NCBI GenBank assembly: GCA_000969725.1
Contig: JXSR01S067413.1
Reading direction: 5' to 3' (one strand)
Origin: Ophiothrix spiculata
Taxonomy: Eukaryota; Echinodermata; Ophiuroidea; Amphilepidida; Ophiotrichidae
DNA length: 21,201 nt
The notes under the pieces: generated by a model
The model's input: the letters and a program-made list of their open reading frames with translations, nothing else
The model's database searches: none
What the model was told of the DNA's origin: nothing
In this document: piece by piece, positions 1-8,960 of the stretch
Layout: every line of letters starts with the position of its first letter
Position numbering within the stretch: the stretch's first letter is position 1
Position numbers and translations under genes: made by a program

Positions 1-640
1 TTTTTTCTTGCTTTAAAGACTGTTTACTATGCAAAAAATGTACTGGACAATACTTAGCTGAGCAACTCTTAAGTGAAAAGTGACCCTTGGGGGCAAAGGT
101 AGCCTGAATTGCCCTAAATATGCTGAAACTAATCCTTTTTCCAAAAACGTAATCGGCACCTGTGACCCTTTTACGCCATTTTTTTATGATGATCGGAGCA
201 CGAGTACCTATTGCCTTCTTGAGCGGTCGCGGTCCCCCGGGATGTAATATTGACAGCGGCACACACCCGCCTTCTATCAATGTAAGTGACCCCCCCTCCC
301 CCCCCCCCCCCCCCGCCCCTGGGAGGGGAAAGGGAAGAACGAGCTAGAAACTGAGTACTTTTCTTTGCCTATTAAATAAGTTTGTAAAAACTATGATAGG
401 CTACCAGTTCCAATAAGTAGTAAACTATTTTAACCAGAAAATCAGTTAAAAAAAAAAACATGAATAAGTTAAATAACTCCCTCACCACGACGGGACCCCT
501 TTGTAGGTCTACCAGTGCATCGGTATTATAGCAAACATCTCCGATCAAAAATATCGGATTCGAGTTCCCCTACCCCGGAACATTAGTTCACTTTGCCCTA
601 GTTGATTGATAAACAAAGACGGTGTTCCGGCTGACTATCG
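1..640. other. Upstream flank, no gene recognised
   Basis: No coding exon or family is recognised. The only notable feature is the poly-C tract near 290-319. The sequence from about 640 to 1021 probably holds the ANKEF1 promoter and 5' UTR. Confidence 0.5.
290..319 (+). repeat. Poly-C low-complexity tract
   Basis: Thirty bases, all C apart from one T at 297 and one G at 315. It is a strongly strand-asymmetric simple repeat in AT-rich surroundings and likely length-variable. Confidence 0.9.
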
Positions 641-662
641 ATAAGTTTAATGGGACCAATCG

Positions 663-691
663 TGTAAACAATAGACGGCGTCCATGGCAAC
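663..691 (+). promoter_or_regulatory. Forkhead site plus X-box-like site upstream of ANKEF1
   Basis: TGTAAACA at 663-670 is a perfect forkhead core (RYAAAYA). Eight bases later, GCGTCCATGGCAAC at 678-691 matches 11 of 14 positions of the palindromic RFX X-box GTTGCCATGGCAAC, with the right half GGCAAC intact. A second forkhead-like ATAAACAA lies at 609-616. RFX and FOXJ1 jointly drive ciliary genes, and ANKEF1 is a plausible target. The sites are seen; the function is inferred. Chance matches to the forkhead core are common in AT-rich DNA. Confidence 0.4.
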
Positions 692-1021
692 GAGGTCCTA
701 CCAGCCCGTGGCATCGATTTAATCATTGGTAGTAATGAAATGAACGGGATTATCATTTACGGGAAACGCCAAAACATCGCTACACACTGCAAAACATAAA
801 TACGGAAACTTCTTGCCATGTGAGGATACTCTGTGAACAGGACATTTTGTCTTCAAGAAAATCGTCAACCACTGTTCAAATAAATTACTCGGATAATGTG
901 GAATCAAAACGGGATGATACAACTTGTGCAATTGGGCTTCTAGTGGGACAGTCTTCCAGCAAATATATGTTCACATGTTTTGAAATAGATAGGCGATCAG
1001 AATCAAAACACTGCTATCAAA

Positions 1022-1367
1022 ATGCCGGTTGCCCAAACAAGACTCGAAATTCTTCAAGTTCATAAATTTCTTCAATGTGTCAGAACTGGTAACAAGGAGC
1101 AAATCGAAAAATTGGTGAACAATGGTGTGCCGCATCTGGTTAATTTTAGTGAACCAAAAGATGGTGAAACAGGACTGCATTTGGCAGCCAGGGTGAATGA
1201 TGAGGAGATGGTAAAATTCCTTCTTGAACTTGGAGCACACCCCAATGTTGTGGATTTGAAGGGCAGGACTGCTGCCATGCGGGCTGCTGAGTTTGGACAT
1301 GTCCAGACTTTAGAAATCTTAGCAGCATCAGGGTCTGACATGAAAATCAAAGATGTCGATGGAAAAG
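1022..1367 (+). CDS. ANKEF1: ANKEF1 coding exon 1
   Basis: Encodes residues 1-115 plus the first base of Gly116. It opens MPVAQTRLEILQVHKFLQCV, which aligns with the vertebrate N-terminus (RLENLQIYKVLQCV, from memory). It carries ankyrin repeats with the signatures TGLHLAARVNDEEMVKFLLE and RTAAMRAAEFGHVQTLEIL. The ATG at 1022 has A at -3. The donor is AAAG|GTAGGC at 1368. No in-frame upstream extension is needed to match the family. A 5' non-coding exon cannot be excluded. Confidence 0.93.
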
Positions 1368-4300
1368 GTAGGCCTAAATAAGACTTAAATAAGTACTTAA
1401 ATAATAAAATGACCTCCCATGGCATGCATTTGGAGACAATTACTAGTATCACATAGCCAGATATAACCATGGAACATCCTCAAAAATTTGTCTCATAGGC
1501 TAGACTTTCTTTGCATGCACTCTATCACCTACAATTTATGCATGAATCTATACACATCGCATCGTTGATCAAAGTTTGCAACCTCTATACCTTTAATGCA
1601 CATGGGGCATATTGCCTAAAAGCTTTCTGGCATAGTGTTGAATATAAAAATGCTTAAAATACAACTCAAAGATTAGTTACTTATTAGTACATTTGAAAGT
1701 GCAAAAAAGGGGTTGGCTATGCAAAAACTAGTTATATAAAAGAAAATTTATAATCGGGAATAGCAGCAAGCAAATTTATCCTGATCGACCTTTGCCAATT
1801 GCTATAGTGATTTCATAAAACATGCCATAAATTAAAAACAATTGCTCTGAAAAGTGAACTTTGGTGAACCTAAATTTGTCAATTGTCATGGGATTGACTG
1901 AGCTGACTTCAGGTATGCAAACTAAACATGAAATGTCTTTAAAAAAGACAACTCACCACAGGGGTTCTGATGAGAACCTTTAGTTTAATTTAACTACAGG
2001 GGCAGAATTTTGTTTCAGTTTGCGAGAGTCAAAAATTAATTGAAACAGTTACAATTACTACATATTTCAAGGAAGAATTGATTCTCATATCTGGATGCTT
2101 ATGAGAATCATTGCGAGAATTGATTCTTGGATTCCCACTGAATTTCTAGTCCTGCCCCTGTACTTTCTTTAACTTTTACTCTGGCGCCTTTAATCTGAAA
2201 GGCTTGAAGTACCATAAGGCCACTGTTATGCATATAACTCAAATGAATTCGCATACTACTTTAGGGTACCCTCAGTCTCAAACTCTTGAGTCAACCCCTT
2301 GTGATAAACTTTGCTGATTGACTTCATGCTTTCATGCTATCTAATAATGATTTGTCTACTATTTTTCAGGAATTCTATTCTACACCATCCTACCCACCAG
2401 CAGACATGCCAAATGCACCCAGGTTGCTATAGAAGCAGGAGCAGAGGGGGATAATCTAGCCAACGATGGGATGCCACTCTTAGTCCTGGCTTGTGAAGAG
2501 TCCAAAGAAAATGAGAAGATCTGTCTAAATTTGTTGGAGCATAAAGCTGATGCAAATAGTGCACATCCAGTAAGTACTCTCAAGTTTCAGGAAAAAGTGG
2601 CACAAATTTCCATGAGAAAATGCAAAAAAATGGAGGGTGGTACTTACATTTGCCAATTAAATACTCTATTACATGAAAACCCAAACTCCACCAGACTTGT
2701 TTTTGAGGTAAACAGAAAACAAAAAACCTGAATATTTTTTCATAGAAGATGCTCAACCAATCAATCAATTGTCCTAAGGACCTTCAATAACTAAAACAAT
2801 TTGACAGCATAAAGGTTCATATTATTTGTTTCAATGGCAACAGTAGGGGTTATTTTAATCGCTGGAGTTGGGGTTTTCTTGTAATGGCATAACAAAATAT
2901 GCATATTTCACTAGTAAAAGATGAAATAAACAGCAGAGAATGTAGTGAAAACTCGACAAAATCAGCAAATTAATGGTATCGAAGATTTTCAAAGGCTTAT
3001 GCAAACATATAGGGTGTTTTTTGAGTTGTGATTTTGAGGGAGAAATTGGAAAATCTAAAAGGGATAGTATCAACAACTTTAAAGCATTGCTCCTAAAAAT
3101 ATGATAATTAATCAGTGCCAATAATTTCTTTTTCCCTTGCAGTCATCTGGTCGTTCCGCCCTCCTTGCAGCAGCTAGCAGTGGTAGCATAACTGTCGTCA
3201 GGTCTATCTTACAAAAAGGTGGCGATGTGAACAAATCTGATAAGAACAACATCTCCCCAGTCCACATGGCATGTAAGAATGGCCACTTTGACATCCTCAA
3301 ACTCTTAGCAAGCTATGGAGCTGATTTAGGGACGGTAGATGTGATTGGGAATACAGCCTGCCATTATGCAGCGGAGGGAGGCTTTGCTGATATTGTCAAG
3401 TTTCTAGGCCAAAGAGGTAAGCATCAAGTAAATCAGTTGGTAAGCATGTTTTCCATATAGTTCTCTTATTTGGTAAGGGGCATTTCTAAATTTTAGTCAG
3501 TGACATACTGATAATACATGTCAGGTAATCTACGTCCCCGCTTTCCAAAATTTCTGATCAGAAACATTACTGAGTAATTCCTTGATACTGGTTGCTAACC
3601 AAATATCTGTATAGGAAATGAGGATATAAGGACAGTCCTCTTTTTGTAGCTTGATTCGACCCCTCCACACAAAATGCATATTTGCAAGAAGATATCCTGA
3701 TCATGCCAGTGCCAGTCTATATTTCATTTTCAGAGTACCATATTATTCAGGGATGCAAAATCAGTGAGCAATCCTGAAATGTTTTCAAAAGTTCCTGAAA
3801 AGGTGCATTTCCTAAATTTTTGTATAGTACTTTCTAGGCCAAATTTCCTAATAATTGCATCCCTGTACATACATTTTGTACATTTACACGTATTTGTTGA
3901 GTATTTGTTTGTACATGTTATACTTAAATGACAATCAGACTATATTGATGATAACCATGATATATTGTATCAATGATACCATTTACAAAGTATCACTCTG
4001 CATTATATGGTAATGGCAAGACTGGGTAATGGTCACATATGAATGATAAACAGTCAAGTTTTTGATTGCATGATTGCATTCCTATCATTATGTTATTGCA
4101 GCTCCAAGCAGTCTATAACTGCTACTTTATCCTTTTCCTTAGGAGAACATTTTTTAAATTCACAGACAGACACATATTTGTGTGATTTTTTTTCCTCTTT
4201 AGGATGTAAATGTCATCTGAAAAATGAAGACGGATCACTCCCAAAAGTAATCGCAAAAAACAAAGGATTCAAAGATGTACTAAAAGAAGCTAAGAAGGCT

Positions 4301-7300
4301 GAGAAGATCTCCAAGAAAATTGCAGGAGGTGGCAAACCTCCCACAGAGCTCTGGGCTGTCAGACTCTATGACTGGACTATTGAGAATTGTGCTAAATTAA
4401 ATGAAATATTTGAAGCCAAGGACAAAGACGGCAATGATGTTTTACCGATTCCAGACTTTTATAGTGTCCTCTCAGACTTGGACGCTCCAATTGATGAGGA
4501 ACATTTCAAATTACTCTGTGCAGCTCATGATAAAGCTAGAGAAAATGTCATCAACTATGGTGACTTCATGGGAGGAAAGAAGTATATTCATAAGACTTAT
4601 CTCATGTCTGCTTATGAAAAGAAAGAAAAGAAGAAGAAAGGAGGAAAGAAGGGCAAAAAGAAGAAAGGAAAGACAAAAGTGCCCTTACCGATTTGCACAG
4701 GTCCTAATGGGGAGCGATTAGAATATGGGGAACCACCAGAACAATTTGTTCAAAGACATGTCCCGTTTACGGACACAGGACGGTTTGATCGAGATAAACC
4801 CCCATTGCATCCGATACAAGATGATTCAGCGTGGTATCTGGCTCATCCTAATAAGACTTTTATCAATGTTAACGATGCAGCTAAGATGGGTGATTTCGAG
4901 TCTCTGAAATTGTCTTATATGAAAGGAAGACCAGTGGATACCAGGGATAAATATTTTAAGACACCTCTCATGACAGCGTGTGCGCAAGGCAACAAGGAGG
5001 TTGTGGTGTTTCTACTCAAAAATGGGTAAGTTAATTGAAAACAGCAAGAACATGGCTCTTTTAATGCTTACCAACAAACTTGTGACATACAAATATCTAT
5101 CTTGAACTCATCAAAAACTATTAGAATAATGACAAAGTAAAAACGAGTGTGAATCAGGTCCTTAACTAGAAGTTTGAAAGGCGGGTGATTCAAAACAATT
5201 TTGTTTGGCCTAAAACTAAGTTTACTATTTAGAAAAGTGACAAGAAAAAACACCTGTTTTCAAGGGTTTCAAGGCAAGATTTGTAGTTTTTTTTAATAAA
5301 AATCTTATTGTCAATAATTTTCAGAGGTTTTCATAGGCTTTGCTCAAAAAGGTGGCAGGCCACTGCCTCCTCTTAGCCTTGTGCGAGTGAATGAAGTCTC
5401 AAAATTTTGTTTACAAATTTTGTATTTTTAAATATAACTGATAATAATGATAAAATTGATGAAGCTCTCGTGGAATTGGCCAAATCAGAACCCTACAAAG
5501 GATGAATAACTTTCCCTCACATTTTTCATTTTTGGTGTTAAAAAGTGCCGTACTAATGTTGCATTTACTTTACTTTATAGTGCCAATGTAAATGAAATAG
5601 ACAATTTCCGTTGGACTCCACTCCACCATGCTTGTTTATCAGGGCAGTTAGACATCGTTGGGATGCTGGTGGATAGAGGTGCCAATATCAACGCGCAGGC
5701 CCTGAATGGTGGGACGCCACTCATGAGGGCTATTCAGACATCAACTCCAGAGGTCGTCAAATATCTCATAGATAAAGGCTGCGATGTGGAATTGGAAAAT
5801 AGGAAAGGTAAGAAATTGACATTGTAAATACAGTGCAACCTCTTTTATCCGGACATGATGGGACCAAACAATGGCCGGATAAGTGAAAAATTCGGATAAG
5901 AAAATTGTGTGTAAATCTGCTTTAAAACATATAAGTTTTTAAATTGGTGTAACATAAACTTTGTAGGTGCTTTTTGATGGTAAATATTACAAAAATGTCT
6001 TTCAATTGCATTAAATCATGATAATAGGCAATGACAAAACATGTTTTCCTTTGAATTTATTCAGCCGGATAACAGAGTAATCCGTATAAATGAGGTTCGG
6101 ATATTAAAAGGGGTTGTACTGTACTGTAAATGCCAATATTTTCGCGTTCAGTAATTTTCATACACGGCCAATTTTAAATCATTTCGCGCATCGTAATTTT
6201 CGCGCTTGTGGTTTTTTAAACGTTTGGCAGTATATATACAAAATACATTTTTGCGGTACATCTATTTTCGTGCTAGATGAGTTGACAGCGTAAAGCACGA
6301 AAAGAAATGTAGTGCCAAAAATACCACTTATACAGTAACCATATTTAATGCTCGGCAGAACACCAGTACAGGGTTGTGAGAGTCGGATGATAAAAAAATC
6401 TGAAAATAGTGACAAAATGCCAAACACAGGCTGAAAATAAAACTCTCACACCTCTGACCAGTAGTGCACAACTTGAGTTTTGACCCAATGATGATTTAAG
6501 CCTACACAAAAAGGCATTAGTTTACATATGGGTTGTAGTAGTTTAAATTCCTGGCCCAAACGTATAGACAAACCATGCGACCAATATGAAACAATTGTGA
6601 TTGACAGCACTTTTCTGTAACCTACTTAAATAAACTTTGGGCAAATGAAGATACCCATCAACCTGTTTATGAGTGTAAACCACTTTAAAATTTGTGAGAT
6701 TTACCGAAAAAGATAATCATTCTGCATCTGTACATCCTTTGCACTAAAAAGTTGCTATGAGATAGAATGATTGTTACTGACTGTGACTACAATTTTCATT
6801 GTGTAAATTTAACTTGTGTATAACATACATGTATTTCTACTTGAAAGATTTGTTATAAGTCTTAAATTTTTTCTTGTAGGTGATAATGCTCAGGATGTAG
6901 CCAGGTGGTGGGCTGACCCAAGGGTGACTGAAATTGTCAACGCGAGGTTTGAAACGGTACCGCCAAAGGAGAAGAAGGGCAAGAAAGGAAAGAAAGGAGG
7001 AGGAAGAGGGAAGAGTGGATCCAAGAAGAAAGTTGGGTCATCAAGCAGAGCTCAGTCTGTGCCACCATTACCTCAAGGAGGAATGACTCAGCAGAATTCA
7101 AATATGTCTGGGGTAAGTTGAATTAATAGGCCTGGCAGTATTCCACTCAATGCTTGAGGTGGAAAGTAAAAAAATCATCCAAACTATTTGCACATTTCTG
7201 TGATCAAAGATGATAGTCACCTGATGATAGGATCAATAAATTTATTTATACTCAGCCTCCAAACAAAATTTTCCCTACCAAACATTTTGTTGTGACGTCA

Positions 7301-8355
7301 AACTATAGGCGGCCATAGGTGTTGTTGGTTTTAGGCACTATTCTTGATTTTGCATGCCATTTTGGGTTACAAATCAATTTTGTGTTTAGAAAGACACTGT
7401 TATGGGTTTTACACACCCTTTTGGGTATTTTAGATGCCCTTTTCATTGTAATACACACCCTTATCATTTTTTGAAACACCTTTACACCTATGGCAGTCCA
7501 TAGTTCGACATTATAACAAAATATTTGATAACAAAAATGTTGTTTGGAGGCCCTGCATAATTTGATCCATGAAGTGAAAAAAAAATCGAAAACAGCCCCA
7601 CTTCAGCACACATACATTGTAACTGTAGTGGTAATTGTTCCAATTTCGATTTAAAACATCGATAGGTAAACATCATCTATAAATAATTGGTCAAATGTCT
7701 TTGATGGCTGCCATCAGGATTATGAAAAGGTGTTACCTCCAATCTTTTTGACTCTATACAAGCCAAAATGTTACAAAACAGGTCAGACATAAATTGTAAA
7801 AGGTTGCATGTAGTATTCTGAAACAAAAAATTGTACAAACTAAGACAACATACACCATGATAACCATACCGATATTCACCTGACATTATCCAATATCCAT
7901 GCACATGAAATTCATGACCTCCCTCATTTTCATCCAAAGCACAAACCAAATGAAAGTTGGCTTAACAAATGAAAAAATGAAAATTCCAGTGCTTTTTATC
8001 AAAAATATGAAGATCAGTAGATAAAAATTAATTTAATGCAAACCTACATTTCTCTTTTTCATAACAGATATCAGAGGATTCACCCACATTCAGTCCAAGG
8101 GATCGCAAAGGATCCGTCCTACGGGCTGCCTCAGCAATGGCAGGCGGGATAGAACACAGAGAAGACATCACATACATTCCTTACATAGCCTGGAACAATG
8201 TTCCCAATACCAAAGAACTCATTATCAAGAAAGAACAAAGACGGCAACGATATGGATATGCAGTAGACTTTGCTGATTTCAATATGCCTTTCAAACATCA
8301 TTTTATGAAAACATCAGAAGATCTTGGTGGAGTATCAGATGCAACTGATGACTGA
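1022..8355 (+). CDS. ANKEF1: Ankyrin repeat and EF-hand domain-containing protein 1 (ANKEF1) orthologue, complete, 7 exons
   Basis: Spliced from 1022-1367, 2370-2569, 3143-3416, 4203-5025, 5581-5807, 6880-7112 and 8068-8355. Every junction is GT-AG with compatible phases (1,0,1,2,1,0), giving 796 residues; I recall about 776 for human ANKEF1. Seen, in order: N-terminal ankyrin block (residues about 45-273), a linker with LWAVRLYDW (323-331), two EF-hand-like loops (347-358 and 383-394), a Lys-rich stretch (413-432), the conserved HPIQDDSAWYL block, a second ankyrin block (about 530-623), a second Lys-rich stretch (653-674), and a conserved C-terminal block (REDITYIPYIAW ... VDFADFNMPF). Blocks fall in the same order as vertebrate ANKEF1, so orthology is well supported. 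Mammalian ANKEF1 is testis-enriched and, from memory, linked to the sperm axoneme; a ciliary or sperm role here is inference. The start is the first in-frame ATG, with A at -3, and matches the vertebrate N-terminus. Confidence 0.93.
1368..2369 (+). other. ANKEF1 intron 1
   Basis: Runs GTAGGC...TTTTTCAG. No other gene is seen. It contains the small terminal-inverted-repeat element at 1997-2160. Confidence 0.8.
1997..2160. mobile_element. Short MITE-like element with CAGGGGCAG ends
   Basis: CAGGGGCAG at 1997-2005 and CTGCCCCTG at 2152-2160 are 9-bp perfect terminal inverted repeats, each flanked by TA, giving 11-bp symmetry. CAGGGGC ends are typical of hAT elements, but I see no 8-bp duplication; TA would suit a Tc1/mariner-type insertion. 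Inside is a perfect 11-bp-arm hairpin, TGATTCTCATA (2079-2089) and TATGAGAATCA (2100-2110). No coding capacity. Confidence 0.5.
2370..2569 (+). CDS. ANKEF1: ANKEF1 coding exon 2
   Basis: The acceptor is ATTTTTCAG|GA at 2369. Gly116 is completed by the first two bases. It encodes residues 116-182, starting GILFYTILPTSRHAKCTQVA, close to vertebrate GVLFYCILPTKRH, and ending in an ankyrin repeat with LLEHKADANSAHP. The donor is CCA|GTAAGT at 2570, phase 0. It is too short and lacks its own ATG at the true boundary, so it is seen only through splicing. Confidence 0.92.
2570..3142 (+). other. ANKEF1 intron 2
   Basis: Runs GTAAGT to the pyrimidine-rich TTTCCCTTGCAG. I see nothing else supportable in it. 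Confidence 0.8.
3143..3416 (+). CDS. ANKEF1: ANKEF1 coding exon 3
   Basis: The acceptor is a pyrimidine run ending TTGCAG|TCA at 3142. It encodes residues 183-273 plus one base of Gly274. It holds nearly three ankyrin repeats: RSALLAAASSGSITVVRSIL, SPVHMACKNGHFDILKLLAS and NTACHYAAEGGFADIVKFLG, each with the A-helix/B-helix/beta-hairpin periodicity of about 33 residues. The donor is AGAG|GTAAGC at 3417. Confidence 0.93.
3417..4202 (+). other. ANKEF1 intron 3
   Basis: Runs GTAAGC to CCTCTTTAG. It contains the small inverted-repeat element at 3748-3865 and otherwise only AT-rich sequence. Confidence 0.8.
3748..3865. mobile_element. Small inverted-repeat element, CAGGGATGCAA ends
   Basis: CAGGGATGCAA at 3748-3758 and TTGCATCCCTG at 3855-3865 form 11-bp perfect terminal inverted repeats bounding 118 bp. 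CAGGG ends recall hAT elements. No clear target duplication is visible, so the family is uncertain. Confidence 0.45.
4203..5025 (+). CDS. ANKEF1: ANKEF1 coding exon 4 (linker, EF-hands, Lys-rich segment, start of second ankyrin block)
   Basis: The acceptor CCTCTTTAG|GA at 4202 completes Gly274. At 823 bp this is the largest exon. It holds LWAVRLYDW (323-331). The first EF-hand loop DKDGNDVLPIPD (347-358) has oxygen ligands at positions 1, 3, 5 and 12 but Asp instead of Gly at position 6. The second, degenerate loop DKARENVINYGD is at 383-394. A Lys/Gly-rich run (413-432) follows, then HPIQDDSAWYL and TPLMTACAQGNKEVVVFLLK, which starts the C-terminal ankyrin block. The donor is AATGG|GTAAGT at 5026, phase 2. 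The reading frame is open for 160 bp upstream of the acceptor, but that stretch has no family similarity and looks intronic. Confidence 0.93.
5026..5580 (+). other. ANKEF1 intron 4
   Basis: Runs GTAAGT to TACTTTATAG. No repeat or gene recognised. Confidence 0.8.
5581..5807 (+). CDS. ANKEF1: ANKEF1 coding exon 5 (C-terminal ankyrin repeats)
   Basis: The acceptor TTTACTTTATAG|T at 5580 completes Gly548. It encodes ANVNEIDNFRWTPLHHACLS, GGTPLMRAIQTSTPEVVKYL and DVELENRKG. The order NxxWTPLHxAC, TPLxRAI, LENRKG matches vertebrate ANKEF1. The donor is AAAG|GTAAGA at 5808, phase 1. Confidence 0.92.
5831..6121. mobile_element. Pogo/Tigger-type MITE with TA duplication (ANKEF1 intron 5)
   Basis: The left end is CAGTGCAACCTCTTTTATCC. 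The reverse complement of the right end reads CAGTACAACCCCTTTTAATA. Both are followed inward by ATCCGRAC-like sequence, and further TATCC/GGATAA motifs recur inside. Flanking TA dinucleotides at 5829-5830 and 6122-6123 are the expected target duplication. CAGTNNAACC...TATCCG ends are characteristic of the pogo/Tigger branch of Tc1/mariner. At 291 bp with no ORF it is non-autonomous. Confidence 0.75.
6122..6337. mobile_element. Probable second MITE abutting the pogo element
   Basis: TACTGTA at 6122-6128 and TACAGTA at 6331-6337 are inverted ends. Inside are CG-rich motifs (ATTTTCGCG, TTTCGCGC) and an inner inverted pair around 6255-6275 and 6295-6316 (ATTTTCGTGCT / AGCACGAAAA). TACTGTA ends with TTTCGCG motifs resemble a MITE type common in marine invertebrates. 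It directly shares the pogo element's right TA, suggesting insertion at that site. The copy is degraded. Confidence 0.4.
6880..7112 (+). CDS. ANKEF1: ANKEF1 coding exon 6 (Lys/Gly-rich tail)
   Basis: The acceptor TTTTTTCTTGTAG|GT at 6879 completes Gly624. It encodes GDNAQDVARWWADPRVTEIV followed by a basic low-complexity stretch (KEKKGKKGKKGGGRGKSG, about residues 653-670), then a Ser/Gln-rich linker. The first part matches the vertebrate segment after LENRKG (AMDVA...). The linker is poorly conserved, as expected for a disordered region. The donor is GGG|GTAAGT at 7113, phase 0. Confidence 0.88.
7113..8067 (+). other. ANKEF1 intron 6
   Basis: Runs GTAAGT to TTTTTCATAACAG. It contains the foldback repeat 7252-7556; the remainder is unremarkable AT-rich sequence. 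Confidence 0.8.
7252..7556. mobile_element. Foldback/MITE element with arms of about 75 bp
   Basis: The arm at about 7252-7325 (CCTCCAAACAAAATTTT ... ACTATAGGCGGCCATAGGTG) is the diverged reverse complement of about 7480-7556, whose complement reads CCTCCAAACAACATTTTTG ... CTGCCATAGGTG. The interior holds imperfect repeats of ACACCCTTT / GATGCCCTTTT type. No ORF. Family unknown. Confidence 0.6.
8068..8355 (+). CDS. ANKEF1: ANKEF1 coding exon 7 with stop codon
   Basis: The acceptor TTTTTCATAACAG|ATA is at 8067; a second AG six bases further on could give a variant two codons shorter. It encodes residues 702-796 and ends TGA at 8353-8355. The block EDITYIPYIAWNN...KELIIKKEQRRQRYGYAVDF...NMPF aligns with the vertebrate C-terminus (VDITFIPRRIW...ELIRKRELRRERF...VDFDDFMMPF, from memory), which fixes the gene's end. 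Confidence 0.93.
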   Translation: MSEDSPTFSPRDRKGSVLRAASAMAGGIEHREDITYIPYIAWNNVPNTKELIIKKEQRRQRYGYAVDFADFNMPFKHHFMKTSEDLGGVSDATDD

Positions 8356-8960
8356 ATCCCCTCCCCAACGGTCATTTAAGTATCACTACATGTATGTAAG
8401 CATGCATGACAATCGGAAAAACAAGTAAAAAGGGTTGTTTTTACAGAAAGAGAGGGAAAGTACCCATCCCCCATAAAGGTTGTGTTTGTTCATACTATAC
8501 CAAAGATATCATTTTGGTTCATAAAAAGTTGGTTTTCAAAGTATACATTGTGTATGTTGTACAAAATGGTAAATAGAGGTGTTATCAGATTTTTCCTCGA
8601 AATGATACATCTTTGAAACATTCTGGTCATGCATACTTACATATACATGATGATATCTGAGTGGATTACCATAAAGTTAAAAGGGCGATTCCAAGCCCCA
8701 AAAGTGCTGATGAATGTGAATGAAGGGGGGGGGGGGTGTTATATGGTCATTCCTTAATCATTTTTAATCCGTCACTGTTAGCTCATCTCATTATTCAAAT
8801 GCAAAAAGATGTGATATCTTCTGCCCAGTCAGTTGGACAATGTATACATACTTCAGTTTCACAATTTTAGTGTGTTTTGATAAGCAAACCCTATTTTCAA
8901 TACCCAAAATGCTCTCAAAGAAGGTTCAAAATGGGGAATAAATTGGAACCCACCCCCTTA
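8356..8960 (+). other. ANKEF1: Probable ANKEF1 3' UTR
   Basis: Non-coding sequence after the ANKEF1 stop. It contains a G11 run at 8726-8736. The first AATAAA downstream of the stop is at 8937-8942, about 580 bp on. The 3' end cannot be fixed from sequence alone. Confidence 0.4.
8937..8942 (+). terminator. Candidate polyadenylation signal AATAAA for ANKEF1
   Basis: First canonical AATAAA after the stop codon. Later candidates are at 10043-10048 and 10055-10060, the latter followed by a T/GT-rich stretch. Which is used is undetermined. Confidence 0.3.

Larger units (their letters stand above)
5808..6879 (+). other. ANKEF1 intron 5
   Basis: Runs GTAAGA to TTTTTTCTTGTAG. The first half is occupied by two adjacent MITE relics (5831-6337). 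From about 6340 to the acceptor I see no feature. Confidence 0.8.

Noticed and set aside
540-590. tRNA-like TTCGAGTTCC box
   Set aside because: No cloverleaf arms, A box or acceptor stem could be formed around it.
1072-1470. Minus-strand open frame of 132 codons over ANKEF1 exon 1
   Set aside because: It is a shadow of the real ankyrin-coding exon on the + strand, with no domain features.
4043-4202. Open reading frame continuing upstream of ANKEF1 exon 4 with its own start codon
   Set aside because: It is read-through of intron 3. The sequence lacks family similarity, and a strong pyrimidine tract plus AG at 4202 gives the phase-correct junction matching vertebrate ANKEF1.
8726-8736. Poly-G run as a functional quadruplex
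   Set aside because: A single G11 tract in the 3' UTR region without the four spaced runs needed; an ordinary homopolymer.
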